A stretch of 64,000 bases of DNA from Nematostella vectensis (Eukaryota; Cnidaria; Anthozoa; Actiniaria; Edwardsiidae): the NCBI RefSeq assembly GCF_932526225.1, contig NC_064039.1:6089001-6153000 (forward strand), read 5' to 3'. A program made the translations under genes and the position numbers. Shown here piece by piece: positions 52,682-64,000 of the stretch. The notes beneath the pieces were generated by a model. The model saw only the letters and a program-made list of their open reading frames with translations, was not told the DNA's origin and searched no databases. Each line of letters starts with the position of its first letter. Position 1 is the stretch's first letter.

Positions 52682-55553
52682 ATGATCGCTGGGATGATGC
52701 ACTCAACTTTGATGTTGTCGGCAATTAGTAAAGCTCTGCTTAGAAGAGGGCCGCTGTTCAGTACTTCGGTGCAGCATCATAAATCTGTCGCAGTGGTGAG
52801 AACACATTTCATATTCTTAATTTGCTAGTAGACCTGTGCTTGGATTGTAATGCGTCGGGGTTGCATAGTACCCCCAATACCAAGCTTATCAGCTCTCTTC
52901 TCCTTGTTTGTTTGTTTATATTAGGTCTTATCGGGTTGCGGTGTTTTCGATGGATCAGAAGTACACGAGGCATCATCGTAAGGAATTATCTGCAGTATAA
53001 CCTACTCTATCTTGCACACAAATGAAATCAAGCAATAAAATTTTACTGGATCACAATAAATTTTGACATATTTAATTACTTACTTATGTACATCACCTTG
53101 AATTGAGACATACTGTATTGACATACAGGAGGGAGTACAGGTTGTGCTCATACCCTGTTTGTCCGCCATGACGTCTTATGGAGGATCGTCAAAAACTATC
53201 CATATTACATTCGTAACCTCTGACCCCCCTCCCCCCAATGTGTACACACCTGTTCATCACCTTGACATATTGTTCTGCTCTTTCAGTATTCTGGTTCACC
53301 TGAGCCGTGCCGGTGCAGACGTCAGCATTTACGCACCAGACATACCCCAGATGCATGTTATCAATCATGCGAAAGGGCAACCCTCTGAGGAAACAAGGCA
53401 AGTGAGGTCCAGGGCCGGGTCCCTAGAAAGCAGGTTAAAGTCTGTGAATCCGACTTGCGTGACACTGTTGTTTTGTTTTAAATGTTTAGAACTCCCATCA
53501 TTTTGAAAAATATAACTTACCCAGCATTGTTTGATATCGTAGAAATAAAATCGATTCGATTTTATTGTAGGATGGATTGAATTTCATCATGATTCAAGCG
53601 GATTTAATTCACATGCATGGGGTTTTCATAGCCTACAAAACCACGCGTCACACAAATCGGATTGACTGGCTTTAACGCTAACCAAAGGATAAATACCCTT
53701 TTAATCAATTCTAATGGCAAGATAGCCGTATTTATCCCTGGGCTAGCACTAACCTACTTTCGAGGAACTGGCCCAAGCCCTTTTGTTTGTCACTGACAGG
53801 CGGGTAGCTTGAGGTGCACCAGGTAAAAAGGGAGTTTATCCACCCCCCTTTATTTAAATATATGGTAACTCCTGTTATAATTGAATTTCAGGAATGTACT
53901 TCATGAATCCGCCAGGATTGCAAGAGGAAAGATCACAGCTCTGTCAGAGTTGAATTCTGCGAATCATGATGCAGTTGTTTTTCCTGGAGGGTTTGGGGCT
54001 GCCAAGAACTTGTAAGTGACAGCTCAAGGGATGGTTCTTAATCAGCCAATGAATGAAGAAAAAAAATAATCACTTTTATTTTATTTTTTTACAGGTCAAC
54101 TTTTGCTACTGAAGGAGCAGATCTTAAAGTTAATGATCAGGTTCAAAAGACCATCCAGGAATTCCATTCATCTAAAAAGCCTATTGGGTATGCATCATTA
54201 TGTGCAGGAGTTATGCGACAGATTTGGGTCTAGGGTTGTGTGACTATATGAAAACTATTAAGAAACACGTTCTGTGATTGGGGGTCAGACTATGATGTAG
54301 ATGTCATTACATACTCAATTCTGCAATATTCAAGTTGGAAATGTGCACACGTTTTTTTGCTGCTGTGTAAAACAAGGGGTGGCAATAGGTCAATGAAGGA
54401 TTTTTTCCAGACTGCCAGATTTGAACATTCGTCATTTCAAATAAAAAATAGTATCCAAGACCATATTTTTTTCTCTTTTGTTCCAGGTTATGCTGTATTG
54501 CCCCAGTGATTGCTGCAAAGGTGCGTGTATTGCATTGTCTCAGGGGGTACCTGTGACCCCCTCAAAAGATTGCAAAATATAGTGGAAATTAGCCTGGGAG
54601 AAAGGAATAAAACAGGTCAAGTAATAGTTATTTTGTTCCTTAGAGACTTCCTTTTTTTGCTAAATATTGATTTTCCATTTCAAGACTCTCTCCCTGTTTT
54701 TGATTTTTGCATACTTCAATAGAATACTAGTTATAAATTATTATAGTTTTAGAAAGTTTTCTTTCTCTTTTCGAACTTCAAACATCCTTGATCATTTCTG
54801 GAGTCAATCTCTATTTGCATTTAGCTGATTCCAGGGTGTGAGGTGACAGTTGGACAAGACACCGACGATGGAACTGGAAAATGGCCATATGCAGGAACAG
54901 CTGAAGCCATCACTAAGATGAACTCAAAGCACATTAACAAGAATGTGGATATATCCTTTGGATTTACCCCCCAAAATAAATCCTACTTATATAAGGAAGG
55001 TATAGTATAGTAAGATACAACAGCCAATGGCTGATTATAGAGGTCAGGCCTGGTAGCCCATTTAATGCACCATTTTCTTCCAGTTATCCAGGAGTCCATT
55101 TTACACAAGCCCCACCCTCCCATACGCAGCGGGGGTTATTACTCCACAGGGTTATTTTCAAGAAGTTGTTCTGACGCTCGGCTAAGGAATTAGCGGGCTA
55201 AATATGGCTTGGAAGTGAAACCATTTATCCAGCAGGTTTTATTCACTGGAAACTGATAAGGCACAGTTTTCTAACCATCCTCTAGTTGTAGGTGGAACTG
55301 TCCTCTTGAAAACTCACTTTACAAGCCCTGGAAAAGTTACACTGTTGTCTAAAAGTTAGCTTTTCTGATTAGTTTAACCTCAACCCAACAAAAATATTTC
55401 TAATTAAGTTTCCTTAATTTTTTCTACGAAATCCATATTGATTCAGCAAACAAATTGGTTACAACTCCAGCATTCATGTGTGAAACAAGACTCCATGAGA
55501 TACACGATGGCATAGGGAAAATGGTGGAAGCCATTATGGATTTAGCAAATTAA
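52682..55553 (+). CDS. GATD3: GATD3/ES1-like glutamine-amidotransferase-fold protein, probably mitochondrial
   Basis: Eight exons, 258 residues (human GATD3 about 268): 52682-52795, 52925-52977, 53287-53397, 53892-54011, 54095-54187, 54487-54520, 54825-54950, 55428-55553. The family has a DJ-1/PfpI-like fold and is mitochondrial. The first ~35 residues ([19 protein letters not shown]) look like a targeting presequence; the ATG at 52682 and another at 52694 are both possible starts. Conserved stretches: [65 protein letters not shown] with the nucleophile-elbow cysteines, [12 protein letters not shown] and [20 protein letters not shown]. Intron 3 must use a GC donor, and intron 7 is AT-AC; both are required to keep the frame. 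The gene converges on DDX56 and its start lies at the edge of the inverted minisatellite. Confidence 0.95.
53398..53891 (+). other. GC-AG intron in GATD3
   Basis: The exon ends ACAAG and the intron starts GCAAGT, the standard form of a GC donor. The nearby GT donor (CAA then GTGAGG) would give a frame ending at TGA six bases into the next exon's second codon set, whereas the GC donor joins into [12 protein letters not shown] as in the family. Confidence 0.85.
54951..55427 (+). other. U12-type AT-AC intron in GATD3
   Basis: The intron starts ATATCCTTT, the U12 donor consensus, and ends TTTTTTCTAC. The branch-site match TTCCTTAAT is at 55410-55418, with the branch A about 10 nt before the AC end. 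Joining GTG-GAT to GAA-ATC gives [20 protein letters not shown], which fits the family; no GT-AG choice does. Confidence 0.9.
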
Positions 55554-55829
55554 GGAAATCTGACGCTACAAAAGAATGGACAATATGGACAAAAGAAAGA
55601 ATACATGCCAGGATTATGTTGTCATAGTTCACCTAATTGCTCTATAAAATAAGAAAATGTTTGATGTCTGTCTTCCATTTTATTTAAAATATCAAGTAAA
55701 CTCTTGTGCATTTTTGGTGATAAAGAGTTTCATCCTATCTGCCACTGCCTTTTTTGTTTTATTAATTCAAAATAGGCCAAGGAATACAGAGTTTCATTCT
55801 TAACTCCCACCCTTCCATCCTTTTTCTCA

Positions 55830-55835
55830 TTTATT
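55830..55835 (-). terminator. Poly(A) signal candidate for DDX56
   Basis: AATAAA on the minus strand, 44 bp beyond the DDX56 stop, inside the 325-bp gap between the converging GATD3 and DDX56 stops. Confidence 0.55.
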
Positions 55836-55878
55836 CTATTTCATCCTATTGTCATTCCAGTATTACGTAGCATTCCTG

Positions 55879-58800
55879 TTACTTGTTGTACTTGAATGTT
55901 TTCAATGGGTCTTTCTTCTTTTTCTGTTAAAGAGACAAAACCTCTGAGATATCTGAGACCACTGCACTAATTCATAAAAAACAACCTTTACCTTGTTAGT
56001 CTTTTGTGGAAAAGGGATGTGCTTATTTTGACGTTTCCTTGAACTCTTGTTGTGCTTCAGAGCTGCAGGAACTGAAAGAACAAAGAAAAAATAATAGAGA
56101 CAAAGCACATGTTTGTATTGACACATAGCATACACTGTATTTGTAGCACGTTTTTATTGCGCACATAGCAAACACTGTATTTGTAGCACATGTTTTTATT
56201 GCGCACATAGCATACTCTGTATTTGTAGCTCAATGTTTGTATTGCGCAAATAGCATACACTGTATTTGTAGCTCAAGTGCACAGATTGGCCTTATTAGCC
56301 ATCTGCGCACCCACAAGCGTCCTTAGTCCCGCTCAGGATGACGGTGGAATGTAAAATTTGAACACGATGGTCCTCGTCGTAGCGACGGACAAACAACAAC
56401 AACAAAGTGCCTGAAGATCAATTCTAGTATAGCTAAGGTTTGAATCATCAACACAATAGTACCTTTGGGAGAGCCAACTATGGTCAGTATTTGTAAGGAC
56501 TAGAATACATCCAATGTGTTCATGCCTCAAAGAATTCATTTGAAACCCGAGCATTACTTTTTTAAATGGCAAGCATGTCCAAATCAGAGGTACCCCTTTC
56601 TGATTATAGGTTTGAGTGATTTTTAAGCCTTTCATTGGGGTCAGCTGAAAACAATTGCTTTATGGAAATTATAAAAAATAAACTTGAAAGAACACCTACT
56701 TGGTTTGCAGAATAAAAATTAATTTCAAAATTATTGCAGTCCCTCTCATTGCTTAGCCTGCAATGCATTGGGAAATAACCCTTACATTGTAACCAAGTTT
56801 TTGCAGTCCGCCTGAAGGCTATCATTGTTCCACAGCCCTGCCAAATATGTGTGCTAATATTAGGAATAATTTGGAATACCTAGGTAATCTGGAACATTTT
56901 TCATGTGAGCTTGGACTTTGGCAGGATGAAGCTCCTTATCATGCCGTAAGACTTGCAAGTCACGAGGGTTGTCTTCAAAATATGCCTTAAAGAGACAAGG
57001 ATAAGTTAGCAAAAACAGAAGACCAGGTCACTGAACCCCTGTTTATGACCTGATTCAACCCTTCTCAAATTAGCCTTCTGATGATGATTATAACATAAAA
57101 GACTCCATACTGTATATTTATTTGGGCCTGTGACAGCTCGGACAAAACAAAACAAGATTACGACTGCAACTTATCACCTTTTTATACAAACACAGAGTCA
57201 ACCCATGAGATTGTGCTATCCTCTAATAGTCAAATACTGAGGGCTAACATTTAAACTTATAGTTTTATTCAAAACTTGTGTTTATTCTACTAATGACTAT
57301 TATTTTGTACCTAGAGAGGTCACATTAAGAGAGTTATTATAAAATGACTTATGATTAAGAGTTTAAATGTTTAAAACATGTTTAGTTAAACGAACTTTAA
57401 ACATGTTTACCTTTTTGGTGTGAATGGGGTAGATAAAGAGTTTGGGTGTTATGAATGACTTACCTTCAATTTCTCAGAGTTAAGTATCTCCCTCTTGATC
57501 TCCTTTAGTCTGGCTTCTTTGACTGAATAGAAAAGACACTTTATAACATCCTATACAACAAGAGGGACTATCTAAATAGCCAAGCAAGTTAGATGTGCAC
57601 TTACATACAGAGACAGGAAGACAATCTAACCGATAGACACGGACGGACAGACAGACAGATGGACAAACAGTAAAAGCAAGCAGACAGGTAGTAGAAGGAG
57701 TCAGACATATAGACAGCACCTACCAGCTGTTTTTGTGACTGCACGGATAGCATCCTTGAGGGGAACAAAACAAAATATTTACATTCAGAATCTTGGAGAC
57801 ACAGTAACAAAGTTGCAAGATGTTTTTTCGGGTTATCAATAGATTTACTCTTACCCTTGCTCTGTAACGAAAGCCCTCAATCTCTTCCATTCTGAACTGG
57901 AACGGCTTAAACACCTCTTTGTCACTCCCTTACAACCAAAAATCAGGTTGGTGAAAATGTAGCAGTATAAGCAATACATAATTGAAAGGGTATTGAGCAG
58001 TAATATAGTGCAATGGCACCAATACAACAAAGGCTTGGGGGGGGGGGGGGGGTACTAGGCCATAATCATGACAGGAGTCACTAGGGAGGGTTTAAGTTTA
58101 TTGTCTTTCATCAGCATACTCTGGTTTAATTTCCCATAGTTTTCTGTTGTATGTATTCTTATACACCACAATATATGCAACCGGTGTTTGCAATAAAAAC
58201 TTCAGCTTAAAAAACCCTGCAGTTTTTTTTTGTTACTTTTAGTGTCCTTTTGTAAGGATGGAAAAGACATTTACTAGAAAAGATTGAGAACCAAATTTCC
58301 CGAATTTGAATTAAGGTTTTTTCATTTCTTTCGCTTCAAGTGAACCTGCGAGGATTGTGTGAATGACAAATCCAGTGGTTATCTGATTTACCATACTAAC
58401 AACATATCAGAAAGCAAGATTATGCGCAAGTGATGTAGAATTATCATTATTCCATCAGACCGGACTTGTAGATTACTCATTTACCTAAGGGGGGGGGACG
58501 CATCTTCTCGTCATGCTATGCGTGACGCCAATGCTCGCCAATGCCGATCGGAGCGTTATCATAGAATGACTTGACAAGCCCAGTGCTCCTCCGAGGGATC
58601 GTCCAATGGTAAACAAAGCTATCAGCAGTAATGTTGACCTTATGAACTGTCTGTGTATTGATTTCTTTAGACAATTTCTACCTTTTGAAAGCTTTTGTTT
58701 TATGTTGGAAATTTGTATGCCTTGCATGACGTCTGTCATGTTTGTACGATTGCAGTGTTTAAAATTTTTATTTCTCAATAAAGCAATTGAGTACTAGGTA

Positions 58801-61800
58801 AGATTTGAGCTTAAATGAACCATTTAATAGTCAAGAAACATTGGGTATATAGATATTACTCCCTATTACTCCACATTTTGATCACTTTTTTTGTCAGTCA
58901 AAATTAGCTAATTTTGGTGGGAATTTTGCCTTGGTTGAGCTTGACAGAACCATTGATAGTGAGCTGTACGCTTACTTATGGCTCGACAGTTTTTTCTTTT
59001 CTGTGTTAGGTTGGCAGTAATATACAAAAAATGATAATCGAATGTGTTATCATAAACAAACCAACTTATTTTTGTCTTTGTAAGAGCGAAGAACATTCCT
59101 TGAACTGCCTCAGCAACTAACGCAATTCGTAGCTGTTGTAGCTCATTTGGAAAGGTTATGTGGCCAATTAGTTTTAAATCCAACAAGTGAAATATTTACA
59201 GCTGGAATGGGCAGTTTTACACCCAAATCAATGCAGTAGACATACAACACAGGTTGACTTTTCTAACTCATCAGCTTGAAGAGATTGTATCGCTATGGTG
59301 TCCATGGCGAACTGGCACCAGTAATATACTTGGAAAGCGATGCAATGTGTGAAGATGCGTACTAGCTCCCCCCTTCATTTACCTGTTTCCTGAGCCAAGC
59401 GTTCCTCTGCCTTAGAAATCACAGTATTATCTGAATGTGTCACAAAGGATAGAGCTGTCCCTGAACTGTCCCCCCTTGCAGTCCTGTGGTGAAATAATCA
59501 TATTATTTTTTAAATGCTAAGTTTGTATGGTAAAGAAAAAGAAAAACCCTTAAAACACAGCCCTTTTTAATCCTAAAATAGATGGCTGATTTTCTTTTTT
59601 TGCTCTTTTCGTTTTAAGCTAAAGACAAAAGTGGAACCCACTAAAATCAATATGTTTGGGAAGTTTTAAAATTCCAGAGGAAAGAAAGCACCATACGTTA
59701 TTTATAAATTTAAACCTGCATTGTAAGCTAATGTGGATAGTTTTGCAGGTCCCCAATATGTAATAGTTTTTTCTAATAGTTTATTATATAATAGTACCTG
59801 CCAACTCTGTGTATGTATGCCTCAACTGTTGATGGAAAATCGAAGTTTATAACATTTTCAACCCCTGTTATGAGAATAAGAAAAAAGTTTCAGTTTTTGA
59901 GATTTGCAAATTAAAGCAGTAAGGCTGGGCCAAGCTATTCACCTTGAAAATCTATCCCTCTAGCAACTCCATATTCTTTGTCTTTCTTTCTCCTGAAAAT
60001 AAAAGAGCTACCAGGTTGAAAACAATAACAATAGTTATAAAAACAATAATGACAACAGAGTTACAACAGCAACAATGACATTCAACTCAACTACATCTCA
60101 TGAATAATTCTAATCACAGGGTCAAAAGAGCAGTGCTTTCAGTAGCAATGAGGTTAAACTTATGGATACTCACTTTTTACTATTCTTCTTTTCTACATCT
60201 TTATCTTTTTTGTAGTCAAGAAAGAAACAGTATGAAAAGTAATGATACAGTGTCACCCCCTTGGATACAGCAAAAAGGAGCATTTTATGCAATTTTTTGT
60301 GCACACTTCACATTTTGTAAAAAAAAAGGCAAGGATACGAGATGAAGGAGCTAAATCCAGGGAAGCCTCATCAGAAGCGATAATATAATCATAAACATCA
60401 CGGTTAAACTCCTCAACAATATGCAACCTGCAAATTAAAAAAAAAAGGTTAGTATGCCAGAGTTGTCCTAAGGAATCTGTCTGCTGGCTAGGGGATTGAG
60501 CAGGCATATTATGGCGCAAAGTGGAGCACTGGGTGTTTACCGGCCTTAATTCAGCTGGCTACCCCTTTTTAAGCCAGTGAAATTCACTGGTGATCGTCGC
60601 TTAGAGACTGCACTTGCCAGGTGCATCTGTACATCAAACATCAACAAGTGAGAGAAATACTGTACAAGGCCAAAGACCCTTGGATGCCAGCCCAGATGAG
60701 CAGGGCGAGTTCAACTTTTGAGGTCCTGGCTATTTGAATAAACATTTTTACTTGCAATGCCGGAATATTGGAATCAGCCTAACCCTAAAAACTGGACTGG
60801 CTTGTCTTATGTAGGTAATACTAGCTCCCCCAAAACAGGTCAGCCTGTTTTATAGAATCGAGGTCTAAATATGGGGAGACAAAGATTATGGGCAGACCCA
60901 AAGAAAGAGAAAGAGAGTAATTATTTTGTCACCTTGAATTATGAGGAAGTTCTGAGTTAAGCACACAGGCTTTAATGGAAAACTGCTCCAGAAATAACTT
61001 TAATCTGAAAATAAACAAATCATGTTACCAATAAGTACATTGGACCTCACATTTGTACAAGACTTATGTATACCACAGACCTATACCTAGGATTTTTCTT
61101 GGGGGGGGGGGGGGGGAAATCTGAAAAAGCTTAATAGTTTTGTCTACAAATAATAGCACATCTGTTGGGAACCGAAAGTGGACCTTTGGCCGTTGGGGGG
61201 GGGGGGGGGGTGTGTTTGCACCCCCTGCACCTGCGTTCCCATCCCCTGCACCCCCCTGGGTACGGGCCTGTACCATATGCCTTTGACATGGCTCTCAACC
61301 TGTGGGCAACCAACCTGTAACATCTGTCAATGCCATTCACAAAAAGCAGAGTCTTGCCTCTGACAAGCCTGCAAGTTAGGCGAAAAGAAAGTGAATAACC
61401 CAACAGCACACTAAGAAGCAAGAGTGTAAAGAAATCATAGTGAATTTGACAATAACAATAGCAGTAATTGCAAGGTACAGTACCTAAGTTTTAGTAGTGT
61501 GTAAATTAGAAGGAATTTATCATCTGGCTCACACCTGAAAAAGTAAAGAAAAACATATTGATACCAAAGCAAGAGCAAAAAATGTATAAAAAGATTGTAA
61601 AACAAACAAATGCAAATTTCACCATTCACTTCCCCTTTTTTTTCTTCAAGATCTTTATCCTATTTTTCTATTGATACATTACTAAGTATTGGCATAACAT
61701 ACTTGATTAAGTATTGCACAAGCCTGTCATCTTCGGGAAGCTGAGACTCGTTCAACTTTAAGGTCACCTTGTGGTAAAAAAATTGGGTTAACATAGCTGA

Positions 61801-63514
61801 AACAAATTCCAAGTACAAGTGATCACTTGGAATAGCATTGACACTACTTATTTCTTTGGAGTTGGGAATAGTTATGCTTTGTATTTATGGGGTGTGGAAT
61901 TCTAATATCCCCCTTATTTATGTTCTTTATGTAGGTATACTGTAGGTTCAAAAATCTAGCTAGTACATACAACACTTGATGGTCAGTTCCTTATCATTTT
62001 CACCAAGTATATGTATACTTACAGGGTTGTGTAGTACTAATTTCTTTAGTGCTTTAACATCCTACATAACAAAGAGAAACATAAAGCTCGACATTTGCTT
62101 GTTACAGGTAGGTACATCTGATACAATTTCTTTTGTAACTCACATCAGTCAATGTAGCAGACATTAAAAATGCCTGATAAATCTTGGGCAGGTGGCTGTA
62201 AAACAGTTAGGAAAGTACAATAGGTTATTTTTTAGAGCAAATTGATGACAATAGTGACTTTCTGCTCAGTTTTACTTAAAGAAAATTACACTCACCTTAA
62301 TAAAACTTTTAAATCATCCTCATAACCATACGAGAACACAAGGTCTGCCTCATCAATTACCAGCATCTGGAGGCTGTCCTTCAAGTCCATGTTCTTAGAG
62401 AATAACCCATCATATCAACAAAACTTCAATATATATTAGCTTGAGAGAGGCCCTATTCTAACAACCTAAAGGTTTCTCAGGGCTTCCTCAACACAAAATA
62501 TATATAGTTATATGGTATAAGGTTTATTTTAAATATTTTTCTGTAAATTTAATTTACTTTTTCTATGTTCAGTAAATTTTGTGGCAAATAAATGTCTGTT
62601 TATGATTTGACTAAATTTTGACAGCTAATTTTTTTGAACATTGATACGTAGTATTGCTTTGAGTATTACCTTTACAATAAATTAAAAAATTAGATGTAAC
62701 AATGGGAACTGACATGGAAAAAATAAAAAAGAACATACAGTTCTAATAAATACATAATAATTGGTAATAGCTTCAGAGCAGCAAGCTGGAAAATTGCTCA
62801 AACATTTGCAGGAAACAACAATGATCCTGAGTGTTCAAACACAATTTGTAAGCACTCAAGGGAGGGTACTTTGTTGTACTTGGTACTTTGGTACGCCCTT
62901 GTACTTTGTTTGAATTTTCCACCCCTTTTCATGCTGGTGTAGTTTTTTAGTTTGTCTGTAGTCTCAATCATATCAGTGAGTATTTTTGGGAAAGTCAGCT
63001 GACCTTTGCTTGTATATGTCCAAGAATGCCACTTGGGGTCCCAACCACAATGTCTGGCTTGTCCATTAATAAAGGTCTATAACAAACACACAGCATCAAT
63101 AACCAAAATCAAAAGTAGTAAGTAATGTGCAAATATTGCTGTTAATGATGGGTCCTTTCCATACTTGGTGGACGGCAAGTTTCCTTGTGTAACATCAGCA
63201 ACTCTCACTTCTCTGGCACAACAACTTGATAGCTCCTATACAAAATTAAAGTGCATCAGTATTTTAGCACAGTTTAAAATTGAGATGTGCCTGTGCAAAC
63301 ACTGGTGGTTCAGGACTTAAAGAAGTTTTCTTAGAGTGCAAGGAAAACTAAACTTCTGCTAGCCTGAGTGTTTAGAAACAATTGACCTGTTAAAAACCAT
63401 TATCATTGAAATCATATTGTCAAGTAATCAAACCTTAGCATTGCGTGCAGCTTGTTGAGCAAGCTCTTTAGTTGGTACCAAGATAAGGGCTCTGATGTAC
63501 GACTCTTTGCAAGT
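55879..63514 (-). CDS. DDX56: DDX56 DEAD-box RNA helicase (5' end off the right edge)
   Basis: Twenty coding exons seen, minus strand: 63434-63514, 63165-63235, 63004-63076, 62296-62393, 62144-62195, 62023-62061, 61703-61767, 61484-61534, 61315-61368, 60933-61004, 60339-60427, 60174-60204, 59943-59992, 59798-59864, 59383-59483, 57855-57928, 57724-57754, 57464-57522, 56880-56985, 55992-56071, with a last exon 55879-55923. Phases agree throughout. Helicase motifs in order: VPTKELAQQ (Ia), GTPSG (Ib), VIDEAD (II), SAT (III), LLFVN (IV), VARGIDF (V), HRVGR (VI). [18 protein letters not shown] and [21 protein letters not shown] are DDX56 hallmarks. The Q motif and Walker A lie outside the window. 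The tail is Lys-rich ([14 protein letters not shown]). DDX56 works in nucleolar large-subunit ribosome assembly. One intron is U12-type. Confidence 0.95.
56100..56280. repeat. Tandem repeat, ~55-58-bp units, in a DDX56 intron
   Basis: About three and a half units marked by CACTGTATTTGTAGC and ATTGCGCACATAGCA. It lies between the last three DDX56 exons. Confidence 0.9.
57601..57720. repeat. Degenerate CAGA/GACA microsatellite in a DDX56 intron
   Basis: Runs of ACAGACAGACAG interrupted by point changes, ending at the donor of exon 57724-57754. Confidence 0.8.
57929..59382. other. Long DDX56 intron
   Basis: At 1.45 kb, the longest DDX56 intron seen. It has a poly-G tract near 58037; otherwise I see nothing in it. 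Confidence 0.6.
60205..60338 (-). other. U12-type GT-AG intron in DDX56
   Basis: The minus-strand donor is GTATCCTTGCC, the U12 form. TTTCTTGAC at 60215-60223 matches the U12 branch site, with the branch A 11-12 nt from the acceptor. The stretch after it (TACAAAAAAG) lacks the usual pyrimidine tract. Joining gives [16 protein letters not shown], and the frame continues into the next exon. Confidence 0.82.
61076..61274. mobile_element. Dispersed element with poly-G interior in a DDX56 intron
   Basis: Starts CAGACCTATACCTAGGATTT and ends CCCTGGGTACGGGCCTGTAC, imperfect inverted ends. The inside carries two poly-G tracts. The left end matches the fragments in the 34808-35610 duplication (CCTGTACCCAGGATTTTTC). 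Confidence 0.6.
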
Positions 63515-64000
63515 CTGTAAACAACACACACAAATCAAGACAAACAAGAAGAGGCAGATGGGCAGATCTACTGTTGGGATGGGCTTAGAGGGTCCATCCC
63601 TTTATTTTCAGAGATTAAGGTAATTTCCTTGAAATAGTTCTACAAGCCAGATTTTTTTAAAATTGGCATAAACAATATTGAAGGGCTTTCAAATCACATT
63701 TAAGGGATCACACTAAAAGACACTGTTTTTGCCACTATTTATACAGTAAAAAGCACCATTTTGAAGTATTTTTACGGCTTTTAAGAGAAAATAAACTTTT
63801 TTTCTTCTTTCAGTATATCATTTTTCTGTAAATATTTAACTATTTGAGCAAATAAAAAATGGGGGTAACCGACTTCGTTTTTCTGTCAAAGCAATTTTAA
63901 GTAAAAACGCACGCCTTGTGTTTTGTTTTCTTGTACAACTGTGGCGTGCGCGCACTTAATACTGCCACTATGTACAGAAAAGGTGCGCAGTGCAATTCAA
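63515..64000. other. DDX56 intron reaching the right edge
   Basis: No exon recognised. The exon with the helicase Walker A motif is expected beyond the edge. Confidence 0.5.

Overview
The window is animal nuclear DNA. Every recognisable gene is split into many short exons, most with GT-AG introns of 0.1-2 kb. Simple repeats, minisatellites and short inverted-repeat elements fill the introns and spacers. The gene set (HPS5, cathepsin D, a sperm-type Na+/H+ exchanger, RERG/RASL-like GTPases, SNRNP27, GATD3/ES1, DDX56) fits an early-branching metazoan. I favour an anthozoan cnidarian such as a sea anemone, but this comes from gene content and style, not from a database match. Exon borders were worked out by hand from splice sites, phase continuity and remembered family conservation.

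Layout. 1-5150: three tandem-repeat arrays in or downstream of HPS5. 3237-7638 (-): N-terminal exons of an HPS5-like protein whose 3' part lies off the left edge. 8035-14069 (+): complete cathepsin D-like protease, head-to-head with HPS5 across a compact promoter holding an E-box and a TATA box. 14.1-20.3 kb: no recognised gene, but one possible orphan exon and several repeats, including a 668-bp palindrome-rich element. 20314-27964 (-): complete sperm-type Na+/H+ exchanger (SLC9C1/sNHE) with exchanger, voltage-sensor and cyclic-nucleotide-binding domains. 29780-46979 (+): three tandem Ras-like GTPase genes with the same four-exon structure. 47958-50001 (-): SNRNP27, a tri-snRNP splicing protein. 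50.4-52.7 kb: a ~2 kb inverted minisatellite in the shared upstream region of SNRNP27 and GATD3. 52682-55553 (+): GATD3/ES1, with a GC-AG intron and a U12-type AT-AC intron. 55879-63514 (-): DDX56 RNA helicase, whose 5' end lies off the right edge, with a U12-type GT-AG intron.

How the genes relate. HPS5 and cathepsin D both serve the lysosome and lysosome-related organelles and share a promoter region, which suggests co-regulation. The exchanger couples voltage and cyclic-nucleotide sensing to Na+/H+ exchange in sperm flagella of other animals, and here its tail carries two strong PKA-type sites. The GTPase trio looks like a lineage-specific expansion. All three have Asp at the position equivalent to Ras Gly12 and Lys, Leu or Arg at the position equivalent to Ras Gln61, which predicts very weak intrinsic hydrolysis or a non-catalytic switch. 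I judge this trio the most unusual content of the window. The three right-hand genes are housekeeping RNA or mitochondrial genes.
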